Positions 1 through 8,092 of a stretch of 27,032 bases of DNA are shown piece after piece. The position numbers and the translations under genes were made by a program. Position 1 is the stretch's first letter, and each line of letters starts with the position of its first letter. This DNA comes from Pseudomonadota bacterium (lineage in GTDB: Bacteria; Pseudomonadota; Gammaproteobacteria; Burkholderiales; Ferrovaceae), in the NCBI GenBank assembly GCA_021804705.1, contig JAJZHC010000003.1, forward strand, positions 1 to 27,032, read 5' to 3'. The notes beneath the pieces were generated by a model. That model searched no databases. It had not been told where the DNA came from and saw only the letters and a list, made by a program, of their open reading frames with translations.

Positions 1-562
1 GTACCTGTTTGGGAGCAACCCGGTGGGCTTCACGCAGCAGATCAAGGGCTTCGGTAAAGCGCCGCTCATCCAGCAGGAGATCGGCACGGGTTGTGAGGTG
101 CATCAGACGCGCTTCCTGACCCAGGCCCGCCGCTTTTTCCAGATAACGGTCACGCGCCTCGTAATGGCGTTGCTCATGGGCCGCGCGCGCTGCAACCACG
201 GCGCTCAAGGCAGGAGACTCGTCGGCTTCCAGAGCGAGTTCGGCCTGGCGCTCGGCCCTCCTGAAATTCCCTTCAAAATAAGCTGTCAGACCTTGGTAGA
301 GCGCACTTCTGGCGCGATTGCGTGAACGACGCAGCCGGTAGGCCTGCACGCGATTGGGCAGGCTCAAGGTTGTGATGACCAGGCGCGAGAGGGCGTACAG
401 GCCCAGACAGCCCAGCACGACGCCAATGATAAATACGGCCAGCGATACCTCCACGCGCCAGGGGGCGACCACGATCAGCACATAGCCCGTATTGAGGCTG
501 ACCGCAAGCGCAATGGCAGTGGCCACGGTAAACAGGGTGATGAACCAGAACAGGCTTCTCAT
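1..562 (-). CDS. hemY: HemY, heme-biosynthesis-associated membrane TPR protein (C-terminus beyond window)
   Basis: The visible 187 residues start MRSLFWFITLFTVATAIALA and hold two hydrophobic segments (about residues 3-24 and 37-60), then a basic stretch and a soluble alpha-helical region with alternating Ala/Leu/Glu helices typical of the HemY_N domain and TPR repeats. In the family this is an inner-membrane protein of the hemCDXY cluster; it is not the oxygen-dependent protoporphyrinogen oxidase that shares the name, and its biochemical role in late heme synthesis is unsettled. The ATG overlaps the hemX stop as ATGA (559-562), so translation is probably coupled. The identification rests on membrane topology plus position as last gene after hemC, hemD and hemX. 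The left window edge cuts the gene; the full family length is about 400 residues. Confidence 0.9.
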   Translation of the reverse strand, partial: MRSLFWFITLFTVATAIALAVSLNTGYVLIVVAPWRVEVSLAVFIIGVVLGCLGLYALSRLVITTLSLPNRVQAYRLRRSRNRARSALYQGLTAYFEGNFRRAERQAELALEADESPALSAVVAARAAHEQRHYEARDRYLEKAAGLGQEARLMHLTTRADLLLDERRFTEALDLLREAHRVAPKQV

Positions 563-1593
563 CGTCTGATGACCTCGCGCGGCGCCCTGGCACCCCGGAC
601 TGCGCTCAGGGTGGCATTCACGTCGGGCAGGGCAATGTTGACGGGTGTATCGCTGAGTTGATGCAATGTTTCAAGCGCGGCCTGGACGGGTTTTGCGCTA
701 CGGTCAAAATAGCGGTTCATCCAGGCGATGGACGCCCGAAGGTCTGCCTTGTAACTGGACTCATTACGCGACAGGGCACCCAATCGGGCAGACATCAGGC
801 GCAGTTTGAGGTTTTCACGCAGAAAGAAGGCCTGATCCGGGCTCAACAAGGGCAGCTCGGGGGTCTCCATGCGCCGGATCTGCACGGCCCTGGAGAGCTC
901 CAGAGCCAACTCGTGGGTCATGCGCGACAGGAAGCCGTCATGGGCGTTGCCGGACACCTCGGGCTCACGGTTGGGGCGGGTATCCGAAGCCAGCGGCAGC
1001 GTGTCTGCGGCTGCAGCCACGTTGTCCAGGCGAATGCTGATGCCGGTGGTATCCACATAGGGCAGGGCTCTCAAGCGATCAATATCCTGGTTGAGCACCT
1101 TGCGCAGGTTGACCAGGGTGGGCTTGTTGATTTTTTGCAGGCGCAAGTCCGCCGCCTGCAATGCAGACAGCGCAGACTGGACGTTACCAGTCAATTGCAA
1201 TTGCTGGTTGGCAATCACTACCAGTTGCTCTACTTCGGCAAGGATCCAGTCGTCCCGGTTGCGCGAGAGTTCCTGATAGAGCGCTTCAAGCTCCACCTGT
1301 TGGTTTTGTGAATCGGCAAAGCGGCTTTCCAGCGCCGATAGCCGGGATTCGGCCTCGCGGGTGCCCTCTGCAGCCTGCTGCGACGCAGTTTGATTTTGTT
1401 TGACCAGGCTGTCTGCATCGCGCAGGCGTTGACTCAGATCCTTCCTCAACCCGGCAATTTCTGAACGCGATTCCAGCCATTGGGCGCCCAGCAACAGCAG
1501 CGCCAGCAGGGCCAAAATTCCGGCACCGCGAGGGCCGAGACGGTCTAGTACGGCACTCCAGCGCCAACGGGAAGTTGCTTTTGAGTCAGTCAT
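559..1593 (-). CDS. hemX: HemX-family membrane protein, uroporphyrinogen-III C-methyltransferase-like
   Basis: A 344-residue protein with a short cytoplasmic N-terminus, one transmembrane helix (about residues 21-39, rich in Leu/Ala) and then a predicted coiled coil (about 42-110, many Glu/Gln/Arg/Leu heptads), followed by a soluble domain with the HemX-type segments LAEVEQLVVIANQQLQLTG and VNLRKVLNQDIDRL. Database names often call HemX a methyltransferase because of a fusion in some species, but no SAM-binding methylase motif is visible here, so catalysis should not be assumed. It lies between hemD (8-nt overlap, 1586-1593) and hemY (ATGA overlap), which places it in the heme operon. Known family role: membrane-associated accessory protein of tetrapyrrole synthesis; mechanism unclear. 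Confidence 0.88.
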   Translation of the reverse strand: MTDSKATSRWRWSAVLDRLGPRGAGILALLALLLLGAQWLESRSEIAGLRKDLSQRLRDADSLVKQNQTASQQAAEGTREAESRLSALESRFADSQNQQVELEALYQELSRNRDDWILAEVEQLVVIANQQLQLTGNVQSALSALQAADLRLQKINKPTLVNLRKVLNQDIDRLRALPYVDTTGISIRLDNVAAAADTLPLASDTRPNREPEVSGNAHDGFLSRMTHELALELSRAVQIRRMETPELPLLSPDQAFFLRENLKLRLMSARLGALSRNESSYKADLRASIAWMNRYFDRSAKPVQAALETLHQLSDTPVNIALPDVNATLSAVRGARAPREVIRR

Positions 1594-2350
1594 GATGGCG
1601 ATGTTTCAGGTTTTTCCAATAATCCATGAGTGCGTCCTCGCCCGCTCCGGTCACGTGGGTGTCGAGGACGCCAAGGTTCAGGGCGGCCTCCGCTACGCGC
1701 GGGTGGGGGACCAAAAAAGTCAATTGCCGCATGACGGCTTGCCTGGGCTCTCCCGCGAGGCACCACAGATTATGCAGTGCCTCGGCACTCTGGACGCTGA
1801 TGGCTGCATTTTCAGCCAGGGCATCGTCCAGGACAGCCAGTTCGGGTTGAGGCAGGCGGCGTTCATAGCATTCCAGGTAGCAGACCTCGGCCCCCCTCGA
1901 TTCGAGAGACTGTTTCAACCATTCACGCCCGCCACGGCCACGCACAATGACCACCTTCTGCCCGTCAACCCGTGTCAGTTCCGGCAAAGCCAGCAGGGAC
2001 TCGCTGTCCGCGCCTTCGCCTGGAAACAGGACGGGCTCGTGACTGACGTCCATCAACCGCTGTGCCGTGGCGCGCCCTACCGCAGCCAGGCGGCGGGATT
2101 GCCGGGGAAGCAGCTGTACCAGGGGCCATCCCTGCTGGACAGCGTTGGCGCTAATGAATATCAGCCAGTCCGCATGGGCCAGAATCTCCCGTATCCGCTG
2201 GGGATCTGGCGCCAGCGCCCCGATCTCGATGGTGGGAAAGAGCCAGGCTTTTCCTCCTGCTTCCACGATACGCCGGGCAATTCCGACCCCCTGTTCCCAA
2301 GGCCGGGTAACGAGCAAACCGGCACATTGCGGCGCAGGGAGTGCGTTCAT
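1586..2350 (-). CDS. hemD: Uroporphyrinogen-III synthase
   Basis: HemD closes hydroxymethylbilane into uroporphyrinogen III, with inversion of ring D, in the cytoplasm. The 254-residue product has the family's weakly conserved but recognisable landmarks: GLLVTRPWEQG near the N-terminus, an early FPTIEIGAL segment, DWLIFISANAVQQGWPL, the linker AAVGRATAQRL, and a second-domain VVIVRGRGGREWL. Length is normal for the family. Start choice: the ATG at 2350 gives the usual N-terminus just before the RPW motif. A GTG at 2374 is in frame and would overlap the hemC stop, but it adds eight residues with no family match. The gap to hemC is 10 nt and the 3' end overlaps hemX by 8 nt. Confidence 0.9.
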   Translation of the reverse strand: MNALPAPQCAGLLVTRPWEQGVGIARRIVEAGGKAWLFPTIEIGALAPDPQRIREILAHADWLIFISANAVQQGWPLVQLLPRQSRRLAAVGRATAQRLMDVSHEPVLFPGEGADSESLLALPELTRVDGQKVVIVRGRGGREWLKQSLESRGAEVCYLECYERRLPQPELAVLDDALAENAAISVQSAEALHNLWCLAGEPRQAVMRQLTFLVPHPRVAEAALNLGVLDTHVTGAGEDALMDYWKNLKHRHHD

Positions 2351-2360
2351 CCTGAAATGC

Positions 2361-3296
2361 CTAGGCGGCTCCACGACATGATTTCAGAATATCTGCGGCT
2401 CCCTGGGCAAGCAACTGTTCTGCAATACTTTCGCCCAATTGTTCAGGCGCTGTGGCATCTCCGCGACCTGTAGCCCGAACGATCCGGCTGCCTTCCTGAT
2501 TACCGACGAAAGCCGTCAGGGCCAGTTGGCCATCTTCAATCGTTGCATGCGCTCCCAGGGGAATGTCACAACTGCCCGCCAGGCGCCGGGAGACGGTCCT
2601 CTCAGCCCAGACACACGCCTCGTTGAGCGGATTGCGCAAGGGTGCCAGCCATTGTTCCAAAAAGGGGTGCGTGGTGCGAAATTCGATACCCAATGCGCCC
2701 TGTCCCACGGCAGGGATGCTGTCCTCCAGCGCTAGCAGGGCGCGAATTCTCTGGCCCAGGCCCAGGCGGCGCAAGCCCGCTGCCGCCAAAATAATGGCTT
2801 GATAGTCGCCGGCGTCCAATTTGCGCAGACGGGTATCCAGATTGCCCCGCAGGGGTTGGATGACAAGGTGCGGGAAGCGGGCGCGCAATTGGCATTCGCG
2901 TCGCAGGCTGGAGGTTCCCACGATGGCGCCGGCAGGCAGTTCGGCAAGGTCAGCGTAGTGGTTGGAGATAAATGCATCCCGGGGATCCTCGCGATTGCCC
3001 ATGACGCTCAAGGTAAATTCGGGGGGCAAATCCATGGGCACGTCTTTCATGGAGTGTACGGCCATGTCGGCACGCCCCTCCAGCATGGCTACCTCCAGTT
3101 CCTTGACAAAAAGGCCCTTGCCGCCCACTGCGGCCAGCGTTCTATCGAGAATTTGATCGCCGGTGGTGGTCATTCCCAGCAACGCGACCGCTGCATGCGG
3201 ATATAATCCAAGGAGGAGATCCCGGACATGTTCGGCTTGCCATAAGGCCAAGCGACTTTCACGGGTGGCAATGGTGATTTTTGGAGCGGATGACAT
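2361..3296 (-). CDS. hemC: Hydroxymethylbilane synthase (porphobilinogen deaminase)
   Basis: HemC polymerises four porphobilinogens into hydroxymethylbilane. The 311-residue protein starts MSSAPKITIATRESRLALWQ, matching the family N-terminus. It contains the loop GGKGLFVKELE (58-68), HSMKDVP (81-87, with the catalytic Asp at 85), GTSSLRRECQL (127-137) and the dipyrromethane-cofactor attachment site LAGSCDIPLGA (Cys243). The reading frame stays open far upstream of 3296, through the start of the divergent ppc gene, but the extension has no HemC homology and would cover the ppc start, so the ATG at 3296 was chosen. First gene of hemCDXY; 78 nt separate it from ppc on the other strand. Confidence 0.97.
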   Translation of the reverse strand: MSSAPKITIATRESRLALWQAEHVRDLLLGLYPHAAVALLGMTTTGDQILDRTLAAVGGKGLFVKELEVAMLEGRADMAVHSMKDVPMDLPPEFTLSVMGNREDPRDAFISNHYADLAELPAGAIVGTSSLRRECQLRARFPHLVIQPLRGNLDTRLRKLDAGDYQAIILAAAGLRRLGLGQRIRALLALEDSIPAVGQGALGIEFRTTHPFLEQWLAPLRNPLNEACVWAERTVSRRLAGSCDIPLGAHATIEDGQLALTAFVGNQEGSRIVRATGRGDATAPEQLGESIAEQLLAQGAADILKSCRGAA

Positions 3297-3374
3297 GGTG
3301 TTTGAGTGGATTGGGCGCGAATCGTCTGTTGGCAAGGAGTTTAGCACGAAGCATGTCTTTTGCCGGGAGGTTGC
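3297..3374. promoter_or_regulatory. Divergent hemC / ppc promoter region
   Basis: This 78-bp gap must hold the start signals of both the leftward hem operon and the rightward ppc-ddl unit, since neither has another upstream gap. I see no convincing -35/-10 pair in either direction. The clearest element is GGGAGG at 3365-3370, a good ribosome binding site for the ppc ATG at 3375. Confidence 0.4.
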
Positions 3375-6134
3375 ATGAACGCTTCGGCTGCAGACAAGGA
3401 TTTGCCCCTTCGTGAAGACATCCGGTTTCTGGGAAGGATTCTTGGGGATACCCTGCGCGAGCAGGAAGGTGAAGACATCTTCCTGCTGATCGAAGGCATT
3501 CGCCAGACGGCCATTCGGTATCGTCGGGGTGAGGGCAAGGCAGCCCGCTCGATGCTGGAACATAGCCTGGACGGTTTGAGCCCGGAGCACACCATTGCAG
3601 TGGTGCGGGCCTTCAGCTATTTTTCCCATCTGTGCAACATCGCCGAGGATTTGCACCATAACCGGCGTCGCATTGTCTACTCCCAGGCTGGCGCACCTCC
3701 GCGTGAAGGCAGTGTCGCCCTGGCGCTACATCGCATCAAGGCGGCCGGCGTGAAGGCGGAAACACTCAGAAGCTTCTTTGAACGTGCCCTGGTTTCGCCG
3801 GTATTGACGGCACACCCTACCGAAGTGCAACGCAAAAGCGTACTGGACTGCCACCTGATGATTTCCAATCGTCTGGGGGAGCGCACGCGTCTCACCATGA
3901 CGCCGGAAGAACTGGCCGAAAACGAGGCTTCCTTGCGACGTGCCATCCTGACCCTCTGGCAAACCAATGAATTGCGTACCTTCAAACTGCGGGTTCATGA
4001 CGAGATTGAAAACGGCCTGTCCTACTATCGCTATACGTTTCTCAGGGAAGTGCCGCGCCTGTGCGCACAGATCGAGGATGCCCTGGCCGGCGACCCGGAT
4101 TACGCTTCCGTAGCCAAGGATATTCCCTCTTTTGTCCAGATGGGCAGCTGGATCGGGGGGGATCGCGATGGCAATCCCTTTGTGACGGCCGAGATCACCG
4201 AGCACGCATTGAAGCGGCAGAGTACCGTGGTCATGGAGTTTTATTTGCAGCAGCTGTTATCGCTGCGCGGCGAGCTGTCGCTTTCTTCGCGCCTCGTTTC
4301 AGTCACCGAGGGAGTGACGCGCCTTGCCGACCAGTCTCCTGAAACCACCGACAGCCGCCTGGAAGAGCCTTATCGGCGTGCCGTTACCCACATTCATGCC
4401 AGGCTGGAACGCACTGCGGTGCAGTTGCTGCAGGGCAGCCTGGAGCCCCAGGGCGCCCTGCCGGCGCCTTATCTGACGGTGGCCGAGTTTGCTGCCGATC
4501 TGGACCTGCTGGAAGACTCGTTGCAACGACATGGTTCGGGGTTGTTGGCGGGGGGAAGGCTGCGGCTGTTGCGACGGGCCCTGTCGTCCTTTGGTTTTCA
4601 TCTGGCGCCCCTGGATTTGCGCCAGCACTCCGAATTTCATGAAAAGGCCGTGGCCGAGCTACTGGACGAGGCCGGAACCGGCATCCATTACGCATCACTC
4701 GATGAAGACCAGCGCATTGAACTGCTGGTCAGGGAGCTGGGTAATCCGCGCCCCTTGCGCTCGCCCTTTGCGCAATACAGCGAGACCGTGCAAAAGGAGC
4801 TGGATGTTTTTGACATGGCAGCAGAACTGCATCGTCGCCTGGGCCCCGAGGCCCTACCCAACTACATCATCTCCAAGACGGACAGCGTCAGCGACTTGCT
4901 GGAAGTGGCCCTGCTGATGAAGGAGGTGGGGCTGGTCAGGACAGGAGAAGCGCCGCAACTGGCGATGAACATCATTCCCCTGTTCGAGACCATTGGTGAT
5001 TTGCGCGGGTGCGGCGCCATCATGGAGCGCCTGTTTGCGTTGCCCATTTACCGTAACCTGCTGAACAGCCGGCAGAACAACCAGGAAGTGATGTTGGGGT
5101 ACTCCGACAGCAACAAGGACGGCGGTTTTTTGACGGCCAATTGGGAGCTGTACAAGGCCGAAAAAACGCTGGTCCAGGTGTTTGCCAACCACGGCATCGA
5201 AATGCGGCTGTTCCACGGCCGCGGGGGCTCTGTCGGACGCGGTGGCGGGCCAAGCTATTACGGCATCCTGGCGCAGCCGGCAGGCAGCGTTAACGCGCAG
5301 ATCCGTCTGACCGAACAGGGCGAGGTCATTGCCAGCAAGTACTCCGACCCGGGCATCGGTCGGCGTAACCTGGAAACGCTGGTTGCAGCCACGATCGAAG
5401 CCACCTTGCTGGATCGCGACAGGGACTTGCAGGGGCGCGAGCAATTCTATGAGGTCATGGAAGAGCTCTCCGGATATTCTTTCCAGCGCTATCGGGAACT
5501 GGTTTATGAAACCCCCGGTTTCAACCAGTTTTTCCGGGAGTCCACACCAGTCAGCGAGATTGCCGAGCTTAATATCGGCAGTCGCCCGGCTTCGCGCAAA
5601 AAGTCAGACAGAATAGAAGATCTGCGTGCCATTCCCTGGGTGTTCAGCTGGGGCCAGTCACGCATGATCATTCCGGGATGGTATGGCTTTGGCACGGCGG
5701 TGGAGCATTATCGTTCGCGACACGTGGACGGTTTGTCCCAACTGCAGCAAATGTATCAGACCTGGCCTTTCCTGCAGGCATTGTTGTCCAACATGGACAT
5801 GGTGCTGGCCAAAACGGACCTGAGCATTGCCGGGCGTTATGCAGGACTGGTCAATGATGCTGACTTGCGCCAGAAGGTGTTCTCCGAAATCGAAAAGGAG
5901 TTTCATCTGACGACCGAAGCCCTATGGAACATTACCGGGCAGAAGGGCTTTCTCGAGTCCAATCCCACCCTGGCGCGCAGCATCCGGGAGCGGAGCCCTT
6001 ATCTGGATCCGCTCAATCACCTGCAGGTGGATCTGCTGCGCAGTTTTCGGGCAGGGCATTCGGACGAAGCCGTGAAACGCGCCATTTATCTGACGATCAA
6101 TGGGGTTTCGGCAGGTTTGCGGAACAGCGGATAG
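3375..6134 (+). CDS. ppc: Phosphoenolpyruvate carboxylase
   Basis: PEP carboxylase adds bicarbonate to PEP to form oxaloacetate, refilling the TCA cycle. The 919-residue protein is close to family length (E. coli 883). Signatures visible: VLTAHPTEVQRKSV around the catalytic His147; GSWIGGDRDGNPFVT from residue 257; the second active-site block LGYSDSNKDGGFLTANWELY; and the glycine-rich HGRGGSVGRGGGP (from His614) near the CO2/PEP site. The C-terminus ends NGVSAGLRNSG, the usual family ending that reaches the active site. The ATG at 3375 has a strong GGGAGG four nt upstream; a TTG at 3360 is in frame but has no such signal. The next gene, ddl, follows after 5 nt and is probably cotranscribed. 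Confidence 0.98.
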   Translation: MNASAADKDLPLREDIRFLGRILGDTLREQEGEDIFLLIEGIRQTAIRYRRGEGKAARSMLEHSLDGLSPEHTIAVVRAFSYFSHLCNIAEDLHHNRRRIVYSQAGAPPREGSVALALHRIKAAGVKAETLRSFFERALVSPVLTAHPTEVQRKSVLDCHLMISNRLGERTRLTMTPEELAENEASLRRAILTLWQTNELRTFKLRVHDEIENGLSYYRYTFLREVPRLCAQIEDALAGDPDYASVAKDIPSFVQMGSWIGGDRDGNPFVTAEITEHALKRQSTVVMEFYLQQLLSLRGELSLSSRLVSVTEGVTRLADQSPETTDSRLEEPYRRAVTHIHARLERTAVQLLQGSLEPQGALPAPYLTVAEFAADLDLLEDSLQRHGSGLLAGGRLRLLRRALSSFGFHLAPLDLRQHSEFHEKAVAELLDEAGTGIHYASLDEDQRIELLVRELGNPRPLRSPFAQYSETVQKELDVFDMAAELHRRLGPEALPNYIISKTDSVSDLLEVALLMKEVGLVRTGEAPQLAMNIIPLFETIGDLRGCGAIMERLFALPIYRNLLNSRQNNQEVMLGYSDSNKDGGFLTANWELYKAEKTLVQVFANHGIEMRLFHGRGGSVGRGGGPSYYGILAQPAGSVNAQIRLTEQGEVIASKYSDPGIGRRNLETLVAATIEATLLDRDRDLQGREQFYEVMEELSGYSFQRYRELVYETPGFNQFFRESTPVSEIAELNIGSRPASRKKSDRIEDLRAIPWVFSWGQSRMIIPGWYGFGTAVEHYRSRHVDGLSQLQQMYQTWPFLQALLSNMDMVLAKTDLSIAGRYAGLVNDADLRQKVFSEIEKEFHLTTEALWNITGQKGFLESNPTLARSIRERSPYLDPLNHLQVDLLRSFRAGHSDEAVKRAIYLTINGVSAGLRNSG

Positions 6135-6139
6135 GGCAG

Positions 6140-7156
6140 ATGGACGCCAAGCTGAAGATTGCCGTCCTGTTGGGCGGCAGCAGTTCTGAACGGGATGTTT
6201 CCATCGCCAGTGGGGCCCAGGTCGTCAGGGCTTTGCGTGGCAAGGGACATCAGGTCTGGGCAGTGGATACCATGGCGGGCTGGTTGAGCGCGGCAGAAGA
6301 AGCGCATCTCTTTGCAAAAGGGGTTGCAATAACGCCACCGGATTTTGCCAGTTTTCACGCCAGTCGCCTCATCGCGCTCCTGAATGCGCCACAAGCCGGC
6401 GAAATCGACCTGTGGTTTCTGGCCTTGCACGGCGGTGCAGGAGAAGATGGCAGGATGCAGGGGCTGCTGGAAATGACGGGCATTCCCTACACCGGCAGCG
6501 GTGTCGTGGGCAGCGCCATGGCCATGGATAAGGACATCACCAAACGCCTGCTGAGGACTGCCGGCGTGCCCACTCCCGACTGGTTGATGGCGCCGGCCGA
6601 TGCGCGCCAGGTGGCGCGACAGCTGGGGTGGCCGGTGGTGGTCAAGCCCAGCAAGCAAGGTTCCACCGTTGGGCTGTCTGTCGTGCGTGAGGCAGATGGC
6701 CTGCAGTCGGCCATTCGCCAGGCCATGCAGTTCGATGATGAAGTCATGATCGAGCGCTTCGTGCAGGGGCGCGAACTGACCTGCCCCGTGCTGGGCAATG
6801 AGGCGTTGACGGTGGGTGAGATCGTCCTCAAGCGTGGCGAAATTTTCGACTACGAAGCCAAGTACCAACCGGGGGGCGCCGACGAAGTGTTCCCCGCTGC
6901 CATTTCTCCTGAACAATCCCTGCAGGTGCAACGACTGGCGCTTTTGGCCCACCGGGCCCTCAAGCTGAAGGGTTACAGTCGCAGTGATTTCAGGATGGAT
7001 GCTGCGGGTGCGCTATGGTGCCTGGAGGCCAATACCCTGCCGGGGCTGACTGCCATGAGCCTGCTGCCGCAGGCGGCGGCAGCCCAGGGCATCGCATTTG
7101 GCGACCTGGTGGAACGCATCTGTCTCGAGGCGCTCAGGCCCCTGCACCCGCGCTGA
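6140..7156 (+). CDS. ddl: D-alanine--D-alanine ligase
   Basis: An ATP-grasp ligase of 338 residues that joins two D-Ala for peptidoglycan synthesis. Seen: VLLGGSSSERDVSIASG with the first-substrate Glu17; HGGAGEDGRMQGLLE and PYTGSGVVGSAMAMDK (98-131); KPSKQGSTVGLS with ATP-binding Lys169; the omega-loop FDYEAKYQPG with Tyr242, which in the family marks D-Ala-D-Ala rather than D-Ala-D-lactate specificity; and metal ligands Asp283, Glu296 and Asn298 in YSRSDFRMD and LEANTLPGLT. The frame is open upstream into ppc, but the family start matches ATG 6140, 5 nt after the ppc stop. It sits outside any visible murC-ddl-ftsQAZ cluster, so it could be the only ddl or a second copy. Its last 23 bp overlap the convergent gshB. 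Confidence 0.9.
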   Translation: MDAKLKIAVLLGGSSSERDVSIASGAQVVRALRGKGHQVWAVDTMAGWLSAAEEAHLFAKGVAITPPDFASFHASRLIALLNAPQAGEIDLWFLALHGGAGEDGRMQGLLEMTGIPYTGSGVVGSAMAMDKDITKRLLRTAGVPTPDWLMAPADARQVARQLGWPVVVKPSKQGSTVGLSVVREADGLQSAIRQAMQFDDEVMIERFVQGRELTCPVLGNEALTVGEIVLKRGEIFDYEAKYQPGGADEVFPAAISPEQSLQVQRLALLAHRALKLKGYSRSDFRMDAAGALWCLEANTLPGLTAMSLLPQAAAAQGIAFGDLVERICLEALRPLHPR

Positions 7157-8084
7157 GTCTTTCCAGTGCCTCGATGACGGCTTCTGCAGTATCCCACCCA
7201 GTCTGATCGCGGATTTCACGCATGCAGGTCGGGCTTGTGACATTGATTTCCGTCAGGTAGTCGCCAATGATGTCGAGCCCCACCAGCAGCAGCCCCGCCT
7301 GTTTCAGTACAGGCGCCACGGTTTCCGCAATCTCGCGGTCCCGCTCCGAAAGGGGCTGGGCTCGTCCCGTGCCGCCAGCCGCCAGATTGCCCCGTGTTTC
7401 TCCAGGAGCGGGCAAGCGGGCCAGGCAATAGGGCATGGGTTTTCCATCCACCACGAGAACGCGTTTGTCCCCTTGCGCAATGGCGGGCAGATAGCGTTGT
7501 GCCATGATGGTTCGTTGATTGTGACGGGTCATGGTTTCCAGAATCACACCCAGATTATGGTCCTGCGCGTGCACCCTGAAAATTTCACTGCCCCCCATGC
7601 CATCCAGGGGCTTCAGGACGACATCGCCCTGCTCCCGGACAAATTCACGCAGGGTCTGTTGCTGTCGTGACACCAGCAGTGGCGGTGTGAGTCCGGGAAA
7701 GCGGGCGGTGGATAATTTTTCGTTGAAGTCCCGCAGGGCCCGTGGACGATTGACGACCCGGGCGCCCTGCAGTTCTGCCAATTCCAGGAGATAAGTGGCA
7801 AACACATACTCCATGTCGAAGGGGGGGTCCTTGCGCATCATCACGGCGCCGAACTCGCGCAGGGGCTTCTGCACGGGAGCGCCCCGGCGATACCAGGGGT
7901 GCTCGTCGCCCAATGTGAGCGGCAAGGCCTTGCCCCAGACCTGGGCGTCCTTGAGGAGCAGTTCGCCGGACTCTATGGCAAACAGGGTATGGCCGCGGCG
8001 TGCTGCGGCACGCATCATTTCAATGCTGGAGTCCTTGGCCGGATCGAGGCTTTCCAGAGGGTCGATGATGAAAACGATGTCCAT
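7134..8084 (-). CDS. gshB: Glutathione synthetase
   Basis: GshB adds glycine to gamma-glutamylcysteine using ATP, the second step of glutathione synthesis. The 316-residue cytoplasmic ATP-grasp protein shows the family pattern: an N-terminal VFIIDPLESLDPAKDSS, VMMRKDPPFDMEY (81-93), VVNRPRALRDFNEKL (110-124), the ATP-binding VLKPLDGMGGSEIFR (156-170), a glycine-rich lid near RGNLAAGGTGRA (231-242) and the C-terminal metal-binding GLDIIGDYLTEINVTSPT (269-286). Length equals the family norm (E. coli 316). A GAGG sits 7 nt before the ATG, and the gene begins 8 nt after the gshA stop, so the two form an operon. Its 3' end overlaps ddl on the opposite strand by 23 bp. Confidence 0.97.
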   Translation of the reverse strand: MDIVFIIDPLESLDPAKDSSIEMMRAAARRGHTLFAIESGELLLKDAQVWGKALPLTLGDEHPWYRRGAPVQKPLREFGAVMMRKDPPFDMEYVFATYLLELAELQGARVVNRPRALRDFNEKLSTARFPGLTPPLLVSRQQQTLREFVREQGDVVLKPLDGMGGSEIFRVHAQDHNLGVILETMTRHNQRTIMAQRYLPAIAQGDKRVLVVDGKPMPYCLARLPAPGETRGNLAAGGTGRAQPLSERDREIAETVAPVLKQAGLLLVGLDIIGDYLTEINVTSPTCMREIRDQTGWDTAEAVIEALERLSAGAGA

Positions 8085-8092
8085 GGGTTGCC

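Noticed and set aside
559..1593. HemX as an active uroporphyrinogen-III methyltransferase
   Set aside because: No SAM-binding methylase motifs; it is a membrane-anchored coiled-coil protein.
1592..2473. Open frame antisense to hemD and part of hemC (293 codons)
   Set aside because: No recognisable domain, and it fully overlaps well-supported hem genes.
3297..3659. N-terminal extension of hemC
   Set aside because: The frame is open by chance through the ppc start; HemC homology begins at the ATG at 3296.
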